Of a stretch of 64,000 bases of DNA, positions 28,157 through 34,038 are shown one piece after another. Source of the DNA: UBA4416 sp963422675 (GTDB lineage Bacteria > Bacteroidota > Bacteroidia > B-17B0 > Aurantibacillaceae). The notes under the pieces are model-generated. The model had not been told where the DNA came from, did not search any database, and worked only from the letters and a program-made list of their open reading frames with translations. The stretch covers positions 186,001-250,000 of the forward strand of contig CAXVYS010000013.1 of assembly GCA_963422675.2 (NCBI GenBank), given 5' to 3'. Position numbers and translations under genes: made by a program. The first letter of the stretch is position 1, and every line of letters starts with the position of its first letter.

Positions 28157-28304
28157 AAGGGCTTAGTGTGCTAATGATTAATTCTATTATTAAGTACGAT
28201 AGGTAAATAAGCATACCCGAGATAAACAAAATCGCCAGGAGAAGAACTATTACAAAAATGAATGCATAATAGATATACAGCTTTCGTGGCTTACTTTCTG
28301 TCAT
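28062..28304 (-). CDS. Holin-like phage membrane protein
   Basis: 80 residues: a basic N-terminus (MTESKPRKLY), two close hydrophobic segments (about 12-30 and 31-48, YAFIFVIVLLLAILFISG then LIYLSYLIIELIIS) and a charged C-terminus. It lies directly upstream of, and overlaps, the endolysin, the usual holin position. Its start overlaps the end of the 58-residue gene by 14 bases. The long overlap with the endolysin means the last 30 residues are constrained by both frames. Holin function is inferred. Confidence 0.65.
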   Translation of the reverse strand: MTESKPRKLYIYYAFIFVIVLLLAILFISGMLIYLSYLIIELIISTLSPYAYYKESRKNKVLFTNHVDNDSDCHTVVDRI

Positions 28305-28467
28305 TTAAGTATTTTTCTAATACGTCATCATTCCGCTTTAACAGCTTGTCATTAAACGCTTTCATACCTACCCCAGCAGCCGTAAATAACCGAGGTACAA
28401 AATCGATCTTCGTGAAAAACGTTTCTACTTTCTTAAAGAAATTTTCTATGTGATTTATCCACTCCAT
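28291..28467 (-). CDS. 58-residue phage protein, small ORF
   Basis: MEWINHIENFFKKVETFF at the start, then KIDFVPRLFTAAGVGMKAFN and a charged end (LLKRNDDVLEKYLNDRK). Probably an amphipathic helical protein. It fills most of the gap between the 149-residue gene and the holin-like gene, overlapping the latter by 14 bases. The 112 bases before it (28468-28579) hold no ORF but are rich in short stems. Confidence 0.6.
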   Translation of the reverse strand: MEWINHIENFFKKVETFFTKIDFVPRLFTAAGVGMKAFNDKLLKRNDDVLEKYLNDRK

Positions 28468-28579
28468 TGTATTTATGTATTAAAATTTTTGAACAGGGTG
28501 AGGATGTCGAGCCCCCATTTCTTAAATTGTCTTTACCACTTAGACGAACCCCATTTTTAGATTTAAACCGAAAAACTGT

Positions 28580-29029
28580 TTATGACGTACGTCCGATATC
28601 GGCTACAACACCACCATTTGGCGCATTCGGATTAATTACTAAACCTAAATCCTGAATAATTACTTTACCGGTCGATGATTCCATCAAACCCCATGCAAGA
28701 GTAGACATAGACATGTCTTTATTGACGATTTTAACGCTAATACTGGTTAACCACAGTTTACCCACTTTGGAAGTTACCTCCGTTGTGTTTTTGGTAGGAG
28801 CGCAAAAATAAGATGTTAATCCAAATCCTTTACGAGCACGCCACCCCGATGTATAACGACCACCATTTTTTGTTATACCCTTCTTAGCACCACTTTTTTT
28901 GTACACAGGCACTTCTTTGCCGTTTACCGTTTTAGTGCCAATAGGCGCACTCTTACGGGCTTTCTGCGTACCACCACCCTGACCAGCAGGAGTAAAACCC
29001 GAACCTTGTTTTTTATTGTTAAAAGCCAT
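28580..29029 (-). CDS. Basic phage protein, possible virion or DNA-binding protein
   Basis: 149 residues. The first 70 are Gly/Lys/Ser-rich and strongly basic (KSAPIGTKTVNGKEVPVYKK, GWRARKGFG); the second half looks like a beta domain (VGKLWLTSISVKIVNKDMS). No membrane segment. A basic disordered arm plus a beta-sandwich is frequent among minor capsid or genome-binding proteins of small phages; the family is not recognised. Confidence 0.72.
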   Translation of the reverse strand: MAFNNKKQGSGFTPAGQGGGTQKARKSAPIGTKTVNGKEVPVYKKSGAKKGITKNGGRYTSGWRARKGFGLTSYFCAPTKNTTEVTSKVGKLWLTSISVKIVNKDMSMSTLAWGLMESSTGKVIIQDLGLVINPNAPNGGVVADIGRTS

Positions 29030-29086
29030 TGTCTTTAATTTAATAATGATTTGTAATTTTCGGGATTACAAAAAGCCCTTTAAAAT

Positions 29087-29110
29087 AAGCCCCTACAGAC
29101 GCAGGGACTT
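29087..29110 (-). terminator. Weak terminator-like hairpin after the Ca-motif gene
   Basis: On the minus strand AAGTCCCT and AGGGGCTT (29103-29110 and 29087-29094) form an 8-bp stem with one G-U pair, followed by ATTTT. It lies 12 bases after the stop of the 283-residue gene and may set a step in expression between this gene and the next. Confidence 0.5.
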
Positions 29111-29121
29111 ATCTGTTTTTA

Positions 29122-29973
29122 CTAATACTTACGTTTTTTTCTGTTTTTCAACTTCTTAACCAGTTTTACAACACCCAATGCAACAGTAGCCAACACAACA
29201 AGCAATACAGGAACAACCATCAATGGCTTTTCAGTGACCAAACGCCAAATCCAAGCGAACCTACCCTCATCAACTTTTCTAGCCCAAGCATAACCACCAG
29301 TATTACCAGCAGGCTTAACAGCCTTAAGGTCTTTCGATTTTTGATAGAATGAATTATGTGTTTCTTTCGTTAAACCGCTAACGTCATCCAATCCATCCCC
29401 GTTAGAATCTACAAAGGGTTTATCAAAATCACCACCTGACTTACGAGCCGCAGCACCACCTTTACCTTTTGCATGACTTGCTAAAAACTCGTCCATGGTT
29501 TCACCTGTTTGGTCATCCAACCCATCCCCGTCAACATCAACGAAATCGTTATGTTCTACAGGAGTTCCACCAGCAGCTTCATAGTCGGAAGCCGTTTCAT
29601 GACCCATATAAACCTTATCGCTTGCACTCGGTGAATACGTTACTCCCGAAGAAGTAGCGGTTACAGTTCCGTCCCCATTGGTAAACGCTTCCTCAGCTTG
29701 CTGACCTTCTCTTTTTAGAGCGATATAGTTATTAGCCACATCCCCCAACTTGTCAGTAAACGAACCGAAAGAAGTCCCTTTGTTAGCTTTACGTAAAGCT
29801 ATACGGGCATAATGAGCCGCTCTACGATCTGATTTTACCAAGGCTCTGTGTTCCTGACGGGCATTTTTACGAGAGTGATGTCTATCACCGGCGTTTTTGT
29901 GATGCCTATGTTTTTCTTTTCTCGCAGCTACTTTATCTTTGTGCTTTGCGATAACTTTTTTGAAAATTCCCAC
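29122..29973 (-). CDS. Phage membrane-anchored protein with basic N-terminus and calcium-binding repeats
   Basis: 283 residues in three parts. Residues 1-65 are densely basic (Lys/Arg/His; for example KEKHRHHKNAGDRHHSRKNA), fit to bind nucleic acid. Residues about 140-205 contain two DxDxDGxxD-type motifs, DVDGDGLDDQTGE and DSNGDGLDDVSGL, resembling thrombospondin-type-3 calcium sites. Residues about 245-270 form a membrane helix (MVVPVLLVVLATVALGVVKL) followed by a basic tail. It follows the capsid candidate. Inference: a virion protein linking membrane, genome and calcium; membrane-containing phage PM2 is known to need calcium. Confidence 0.75.
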   Translation of the reverse strand: MGIFKKVIAKHKDKVAARKEKHRHHKNAGDRHHSRKNARQEHRALVKSDRRAAHYARIALRKANKGTSFGSFTDKLGDVANNYIALKREGQQAEEAFTNGDGTVTATSSGVTYSPSASDKVYMGHETASDYEAAGGTPVEHNDFVDVDGDGLDDQTGETMDEFLASHAKGKGGAAARKSGGDFDKPFVDSNGDGLDDVSGLTKETHNSFYQKSKDLKAVKPAGNTGGYAWARKVDEGRFAWIWRLVTEKPLMVVPVLLVVLATVALGVVKLVKKLKNRKKRKY

Positions 29974-30033
29974 GATTGTATATTTTTTAGAAATTGTTTT
30001 TAATAGATATTTTTTCCACTTCTTTTAAAAACA

Positions 30034-30080
30034 ATATGCAGGACGCACGATTGAAACCACACCCGTACGCCCCGCTATAT
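30034..30080 (-). terminator. Terminator after the capsid gene
   Basis: On the minus strand a long hairpin starts two bases after the capsid stop codon: GGGCGTACG pairs with CGTGCGTCC (30064-30072 with 30041-30049, two G-U pairs), extended by GC and ATAT steps on both sides, and is followed by TGTTTTT. It should end or attenuate transcription so that the capsid gene is expressed above its downstream genes. Confidence 0.72.
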
Positions 30081-30081
30081 G

Positions 30082-30996
30082 CTATGCGTTCGTTACTTGT
30101 TCTCTGATTGAGATAACACGTAATGAAGGAACCGTGGTAACACCACCAGCAACAACCTCATTCACATTGATTTGAACGTATTTAACCTTTTCATCAATAG
30201 GAACAATCCAGTTACGTTTTGTTTCTTTATCAATGGCAGAGATCATTTGTACATCCCCTAAAGTAATACCCGGTATAACCAAACTGGTTTCATAACAATC
30301 CCCAAAAGAATCATATTGTTCCAGTCTTAAATCAATTGGGTCAAGCTTAATGTTTGTACCATCCTTAAAGCCCACTTCAATAGAATCGAAAGAAGTATTT
30401 TTTTCAACAGCGATACGGGTAATACCTGATACATCAGTAACTTTATAGTTACGTTCGCCATTGGTACTTACCGTGTGATATTTAAACGCATGTGCTAAAG
30501 GACGAACAATGTTATTGTTTGCATCAATTGTATTAATGTCATCCTCTTCAACCGCATAAAACTCGTAAATGTTAGCCGCATTCAAATTGGTTAATTCAAT
30601 TACTACGTCATCCCCATCCAATGGCTGAATACCGTTTGCTCCGTTTGTTAAATCAACCTGGCCTCTTAACTCACCGATAATACGCTTACCCTGAATCGGA
30701 GTAATAGTACCCACCGCTAAAGATGTATCGGCAACTAAACCAACCGAACCGAACAACGAAATTGTACGTTCTCTGAATAATACACCCAACTCCAATAGAT
30801 CAATAATATTCGTTTTATCAAAAAACGTAATATGTTTGGCTTTACTCGTATTCGATAAATAAATAACCGCTTTTGGGGTAGTGTAATCCAAAGTAGTTAC
30901 AAAATCTCCCGTCATGATTACCTGAATCGCTGACACATTTTTTCGGAATTTTACCGAGGCTTCTGTTACGCCTGTTACAATCTGAATTTTTGACAT
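30082..30996 (-). CDS. Candidate major capsid protein
   Basis: 304 residues, beta-rich throughout, without signal peptide, membrane segment or coiled coil. Typical stretches are VSAIQVIMTGDFVTTLDYT and VRPLAHAFKYHTVSTNGER. Evidence for capsid role is indirect: it is the largest beta-rich product of the element besides rep, it has its own promoter with a consensus match and its own strong terminator, and its size suits a double jelly-roll protein as in FLiP or PM2. A structure prediction would decide. A tail-less phage needs one such protein and no other frame fits. Confidence 0.55.
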   Translation of the reverse strand: MSKIQIVTGVTEASVKFRKNVSAIQVIMTGDFVTTLDYTTPKAVIYLSNTSKAKHITFFDKTNIIDLLELGVLFRERTISLFGSVGLVADTSLAVGTITPIQGKRIIGELRGQVDLTNGANGIQPLDGDDVVIELTNLNAANIYEFYAVEEDDINTIDANNNIVRPLAHAFKYHTVSTNGERNYKVTDVSGITRIAVEKNTSFDSIEVGFKDGTNIKLDPIDLRLEQYDSFGDCYETSLVIPGITLGDVQMISAIDKETKRNWIVPIDEKVKYVQINVNEVVAGGVTTVPSLRVISIREQVTNA

Positions 30997-31031
30997 AGTC
31001 GTTAATTTTAAATTTTACTTGTTTGTGAGTT

Positions 31032-31064
31032 CAAAATTACATGACAAAATGTACCTGACAAAAT
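31032..31064 (-). promoter_or_regulatory. Promoter of the capsid gene with two direct repeats
   Basis: On the minus strand TTTG (31059-31062), a 19-base spacer and TAATTTTG (31032-31039) match the Bacteroidota promoter consensus, 36 bases before the capsid ATG. Two copies of ATTTTGTCA (31056-31064 and 31042-31050) repeat with a 14-base period over the -33 region and spacer, a good place for a regulator. The remainder of the 291-bp gap 30997-31287 holds the terminators listed next and no ORF. Confidence 0.7.
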
Positions 31065-31208
31065 ATCCGAATGCATGACTTAATGTCAATGTAACAAATA
31101 ACTTATTGTTAATCAGATAGTTTAACTTGTGTGAAAATGACACGATATTTTTTGAAGAAACAAAAATCTACAGGTAGAAAACCTCACTTTTGCACTTTCA
31201 GACAACAA

Positions 31209-31235
31209 AAAAGGAGCCCTGTAGAGGCTCCTTTT
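31209..31235. terminator. Terminator of the early gene block
   Basis: AAAAGGAGCC (31209-31218) and GGCTCCTTTT (31226-31235) form a perfect 10-bp stem with a 7-base loop; on the minus strand the stem runs into TTTTTTGTTG. It separates the small early genes from the capsid promoter. Confidence 0.88.
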
Positions 31236-31268
31236 ATCATTTAGGTAGATTTATGTTGTTTTGAAGTA

Positions 31269-31289
31269 AAACACGCTCTAAGCGTGTTT
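31269..31289 (-). terminator. Second terminator at the end of the early block
   Basis: AAACACGC (31269-31276) and GCGTGTTT (31282-31289) form an 8-bp stem with a 5-base loop, overlapping the stop codon of the 74-residue gene and followed on the minus strand by TTTTACTT. Together with the hairpin at 31209 it makes a tandem terminator. Confidence 0.65.
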
Positions 31290-31512
31290 ATTTAGGCTTA
31301 GGGTCAATATAATCCCCTTGTTTGATTTGCACTAAAAAACGTTTTGTTCTGCGAGCATAAACATTGCAATGAATGAACGGCTGTTTCTCGTATCGATCAA
31401 GGTTTACCACCGCTTTATACACATTGTCTACAAACTGGTATTTTATTGGTTTCCGATGTTCGAAAAAGAAAATTAGTGCATAATCGGCTTTGTTCTTAAA
31501 TTCCTGTTCCAT
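31288..31512 (-). CDS. Small phage protein of unknown function
   Basis: 74 residues, mixed charge and rich in aromatic residues (YALIFFFEHRKPIKYQFVDN), with a basic end (YARRTKRFLVQIKQGDY). No membrane segment of sufficient length. Last gene of the early block; it overlaps the upstream gene by 17 bases. Not recognised. Confidence 0.65.
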   Translation of the reverse strand: MEQEFKNKADYALIFFFEHRKPIKYQFVDNVYKAVVNLDRYEKQPFIHCNVYARRTKRFLVQIKQGDYIDPKPK

Positions 31513-31732
31513 GACACATAATCTTTTTTCGTTCTACACCTAAATGTGTTGATATTCCTGACTTTAAACGCATTTTTTGTTTAAATAATTCTTTTAAATT
31601 ATCTGTATAATCTGATAATATTAAAGAGGTTGAATGTGTAACGGTTGCCCGGAGTACCGAATTTTTGAACTCTATTACCTTCAGTATTTTTACACTGATA
31701 CACGATAAGGATTTTTGTTTTTTATTACTCAT
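31496..31732 (-). CDS. Small basic phage protein of unknown function
   Basis: 78 residues, strongly basic (MSNKKQKSLSCISVKILKV, then ELFKQKMRLKSG and GVERKKIMCHG). Could bind nucleic acid. It follows the 72-residue gene by 17 bases and overlaps the next by 17. Not recognised. Confidence 0.58.
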   Translation of the reverse strand: MSNKKQKSLSCISVKILKVIEFKNSVLRATVTHSTSLILSDYTDNLKELFKQKMRLKSGISTHLGVERKKIMCHGTGI

Positions 31733-31749
31733 ATTTTTAGTTTTTAGAA

Positions 31750-31968
31750 TTATGAAAAATATCTTTTACCGCTTATATTCTGATGAACATACAACGCCTC
31801 AGCCTGACTAACCGTTTCAATCTTACAATAACTACGAGTAATTTGCAGACCGTTAGTAATTCTATAAAAGATTGATTTACCCACACGATCTATAAACCAT
31901 TGCTTGGTATGCACTACCTGATTATAATCTACTTTTTTTACATGAACTTTATTCTTTATTTGTGGCAT
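31750..31968 (-). CDS. Small basic phage protein of unknown function
   Basis: 72 residues. The pattern VGKSIFYRITNGLQITRSYC followed by KIETVSQAEALYVHQ looks like a small alpha/beta domain. High isoelectric point. It lies 2 bases after the 126-residue gene, so they are coupled. Not recognised. Confidence 0.62.
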   Translation of the reverse strand: MPQIKNKVHVKKVDYNQVVHTKQWFIDRVGKSIFYRITNGLQITRSYCKIETVSQAEALYVHQNISGKRYFS

Positions 31969-31970
31969 AA

Positions 31971-32351
31971 TTATTTTTTTAAAATGGTTATTATTTGTTG
32001 TAATTTACTTGGTGATTTTAATTTCTTGATTTCATAATTTCCTTTGATTTCAGAAGCTTTAAGGAGCAACGCTTCATTTGTTTTCTGTAACAGTTTACAA
32101 GCTTCACATTGAATAAGACAATGTTTTTTTAAGTGCAATTCGTAACTATAACATTTATTCATTCCGTAAGTCCTTACATTACGCTTACGGCTTATAAACC
32201 TTACACGACCAACACGTAAAGCCTCATTTAATTCGGGTAAATACCTTTTAAAATCATAACTTCCAGTGTAAACCTTCCATTGATAACCGTTACCCTTATT
32301 AAACTTTCTTTCAAACAATTCTAACCGTTCTGACAAACCCAAACTTTCCAT
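31971..32351 (-). CDS. Phage protein with cysteine pair, unknown function
   Basis: 126 residues, basic. The centre has KHCLIQCEACKLLQ, a cluster of three cysteines and a histidine that might bind zinc. The N-terminal half holds many Arg/Lys (RVRFISRKRNVRTYGMNK). A regulator or replication accessory is possible; nothing more can be said. Confidence 0.65.
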   Translation of the reverse strand: MESLGLSERLELFERKFNKGNGYQWKVYTGSYDFKRYLPELNEALRVGRVRFISRKRNVRTYGMNKCYSYELHLKKHCLIQCEACKLLQKTNEALLLKASEIKGNYEIKKLKSPSKLQQIITILKK

Positions 32352-32369
32352 TTTTTCAGTTTTTAGAAA

Positions 32370-32597
32370 TTAAATATTTACTTGAATTGTATTACTACGA
32401 GTGTTGAGATAGAAATCATAATTCGGATATTTTGGTTTTACAAACCCGTTCATATAATCTTCTTTACACTCATACTCAGGATGCAAAAAATAATGATGAT
32501 TTACCAACTTTATAAAATCTATCATTAAATTTGAAAAGACCGCCAAGCTTACTGGCTTGACGGCTCTTATTCTTACTTTAACTGGATTCTTAGACAT
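32370..32597 (-). CDS. Small phage protein of unknown function
   Basis: 75 residues from ATG 32597, chosen because it overlaps the stop of the upstream gene by 8 bases; a longer frame to 32669 would overlap that gene by 80 bases. Sequence starts MSKNPVKVRIRAVKPVSLAV and ends polar with many Tyr and Asn. Not recognised. Confidence 0.6.
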   Translation of the reverse strand: MSKNPVKVRIRAVKPVSLAVFSNLMIDFIKLVNHHYFLHPEYECKEDYMNGFVKPKYPNYDFYLNTRSNTIQVNI

Positions 32598-33030
32598 TGT
32601 TCTCAGTTTCCTTGTTACGTTTAGCGAAAATATTATATCCATCAAAAGGAGTCTTGTTATCCGCTTCAATCTTATCTACAACATCCGTAAGCGCAACAGA
32701 TAAACCCTCTTTATGAACATCAAGAGAATCTTTATTTTTCACAACAGGCAAAGCAAAATCAGACACCTCAGAACCATCCGATAGCTTATCAGATAATCCT
32801 ATAGAATCTTCATTACACTCATCCAAAAACAAATCAATTACACTCTGTAATTCAGCCAAACGAATTTTATTCACTTTGATTGATTCGAAGCACAAAGCCA
32901 CAGAATGCTTATCAATGATATGACGCGCAGACCTCGAATCCGTTGTAGATTCCAGTTCTTTGATTTGTTCTTTTAATTCAGCGATTTCGACATTTAAAAA
33001 TGCCATACGACTTAAAATGATATTTTCCAT
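32590..33030 (-). CDS. Phage coiled-coil protein
   Basis: 146 residues. Residues 5-75 are helical with heptad-like spacing (NVEIAELKEQIKELESTT, VNKIRLAELQSVIDLFLDE), the rest acidic and probably disordered. No known family. It stands between the phage lipoprotein (2 bases upstream) and the 75-residue gene, in the early block. Confidence 0.68.
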   Translation of the reverse strand: MENIILSRMAFLNVEIAELKEQIKELESTTDSRSARHIIDKHSVALCFESIKVNKIRLAELQSVIDLFLDECNEDSIGLSDKLSDGSEVSDFALPVVKNKDSLDVHKEGLSVALTDVVDKIEADNKTPFDGYNIFAKRNKETENNV

Positions 33031-33032
33031 AA

Positions 33033-33416
33033 TTAGTTGAGTTTTAAAATTGATTTACCAGTTAAATTTGATTGAATTGCATTGTCATACACTAACTTTA
33101 AGTTTACCGTACACAGGGTATCAGTATTCCAGTTCCCTGATACATTTAATTCAGTGTACACAACAGCTTTATAATTAGCAATGATTTCAGAAGTTTGAAC
33201 AATCGTATCAAAACAATAAAAACCATCAAATTGACGGTTCAAATAAATTGTTTCATTCCCTAAAGCGACAGCCCCCTGCAATCTTCTACCTCCCGAAGGC
33301 GCATTAACAGTGATAGTTACCCGAGCAACATTCCCAGGAGTAACCCCCGTATGTTTCGTTTTTTTGCAAGAGCTTAATAAAGCTACAATCGCAAGACATG
33401 TGATGATTTTTTTCAT
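33033..33416 (-). CDS. Phage-encoded lipoprotein
   Basis: 127 residues with a lipoprotein signal peptide, MKKIITCLAIVALLSSCKK; the lipobox is LSSC with Cys17 as the lipidated residue. The mature part is beta-rich with VARVTITVNAPSGGRRLQGA. In a temperate phage an early lipoprotein is a candidate for superinfection exclusion or another change of the lysogen surface, known from other phages; this is inference. A two-base gap separates it from the coiled-coil gene. Confidence 0.75.
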   Translation of the reverse strand: MKKIITCLAIVALLSSCKKTKHTGVTPGNVARVTITVNAPSGGRRLQGAVALGNETIYLNRQFDGFYCFDTIVQTSEIIANYKAVVYTELNVSGNWNTDTLCTVNLKLVYDNAIQSNLTGKSILKLN

Positions 33417-33449
33417 GCTTTTTTTGGTTTTGGTTTATATATTATTAGA

Positions 33450-33614
33450 TTAATTCACTACAGTTAGGCACATGAAAGTTTCATGACCATGCGTAGACTG
33501 ACCTTTAATAATTGCATTTTGAAGGCACTGTAAATACCTCAAATCATTTTTTGAGATAGATAAGAATGTACAATTGGTATGTGTACAAGTTTTTTGGTTC
33601 GGGTTAGTATTCAT
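33450..33614 (-). CDS. 54-residue Cys/His-rich phage protein, small ORF
   Basis: An open frame from ATG 33614 to TAA 33450, starting MNTNPNQKTCTHTNCTFLSI and ending with HGHETFMCLTVVN. It contains four cysteines and four histidines in 54 residues (CTHTNC and later C, HGH, C), enough for a zinc site. It sits between the split 3' end of rep and the lipoprotein, so in the circular genome it is the first gene after rep. A small regulator is possible. Support is coding context only. Confidence 0.5.
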   Translation of the reverse strand: MNTNPNQKTCTHTNCTFLSISKNDLRYLQCLQNAIIKGQSTHGHETFMCLTVVN

Positions 33615-33661
33615 ATAATGGTTTTTTAGTATTAAGGTTACAACATTGCAATATTTCTCCG

Positions 33662-33850
33662 TTAATTTATAAATAACGGTAGAGTAGGGGGCGGAAACAA
33701 AATATTTACATTAAAATCAATTAAAGGCTGAGATAGCTTTTTAAGCCATTTAGGAGTTGAATTAAAATAGGTAATCATATTACCGTTATCCAAAATCTTA
33801 TAATAACACCAATCGGCAGATTTGCGAAAAACTGACGCCGCTATTTTACA
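33662..33850 (-). CDS. 3' end of the phage rep gene, separated from the rest by integration
   Basis: When the circle is closed at the shared centre, the rep frame passes through the phage XerD arm (L-C-K-I) and stays open to TAA 33662-33664. The added 61 residues read in part KSADWCYYKILDNGNM and STPKWLKKLSQPLIDF, with the aromatic and charged pattern of a folded domain. In AT-rich DNA a given frame of this length is open by chance only about once in a hundred. In the prophage this piece has no start codon of its own next to attR. Confidence 0.78.
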   Translation of the reverse strand, partial: CKIAASVFRKSADWCYYKILDNGNMITYFNSTPKWLKKLSQPLIDFNVNILFPPPTLPLFIN

Positions 33851-33870
33851 TAATGTTAATTATAGATTTA
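33843..33870 (-). other. attR: right hybrid XerC/XerD site
   Basis: Read on the minus strand, the outer, chromosomal XerC arm is TAAATCTATAA (33860-33870), ending in the ATAA usual for dif. The centre is TGTTAA on the plus strand (33854-33859), identical to attL. The inner, phage XerD arm is TTATGTAAAAT (33843-33853), one base different from the chromosomal arm. Joining this outer arm with the outer arm of attL rebuilds a complete dif-like site. Confidence 0.8.
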
Positions 33871-33987
33871 ACAAATAATGCATTTAACTGAGTATTATAC
33901 CTTTACAAATAAGATGGATTTGTTGAAAAGGCTAATTGCTGTATTAATTTCGCCATCTAAATTATTAATCCCGTAAGATTATGAAAT

Positions 33988-34009
33988 AGCTCCCCTCAAG
34001 AGCTTTTTT
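33988..34009 (+). terminator. Short terminator-like hairpin upstream of queA
   Basis: AGCTC (33988-33992) and GAGCT (34000-34004) with a 7-base loop, followed by TTTTTT. The stem is short, so it may be a weak terminator of a transcript entering from the dif side. The 168-bp stretch 33871-34038 otherwise shows no supported gene. Confidence 0.35.
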
Positions 34010-34038
34010 CGTTCTGTCTTATATTAAAATTATAACAG

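Larger units (their letters stand above)
24310..33853 (-). mobile_element. Integrated ssDNA phage (FLiP-like, Finnlakeviridae candidate), 9,544 bp
   Basis: Seen directly: a closed block of minus-strand genes bounded by direct repeats at an offset of 9,544 bp, with an HUH replication protein, a GH108 endolysin, several small membrane proteins, a basic membrane-anchored protein and a 304-residue capsid candidate. No integrase, terminase, portal, tail or Zot-like ATPase is present, and no frame is large enough for a Microviridae VP1. Known: FLiP of Flavobacterium is a tailless ssDNA phage with an inner membrane, a double jelly-roll capsid and a circular genome of about 9.2 kb. Inference: a related temperate phage that uses host XerCD. 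Cellulophaga ssDNA phages are the main alternative relatives. Confidence 0.7.

Noticed and set aside
28495..28565. tRNA-like stretch on the minus strand (GTCTAAGTGGTAAAGAC resembles a D arm)
   Set aside because: No matching acceptor stem, anticodon arm or T arm in the proper distances; probably a structured leader at most.
32370..32669. Longer 99-residue version of the 75-residue phage gene
   Set aside because: It would overlap the upstream gene by 80 bases; the ATG at 32597 gives the normal 8-base overlap.
24301..33853. Element as a filamentous phage (Inoviridae) or Microviridae prophage
   Set aside because: No Zot-like ATPase with Walker A and no small major coat gene for a filamentous phage; no VP1-size capsid gene and a genome too large for Microviridae. 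An endolysin also speaks against a filamentous phage.
33914..33976. 20-codon frame (MDLLKRLIAVLISP) between the dif-like site and queA
   Set aside because: Too short, no promoter or coupling; could be chance.
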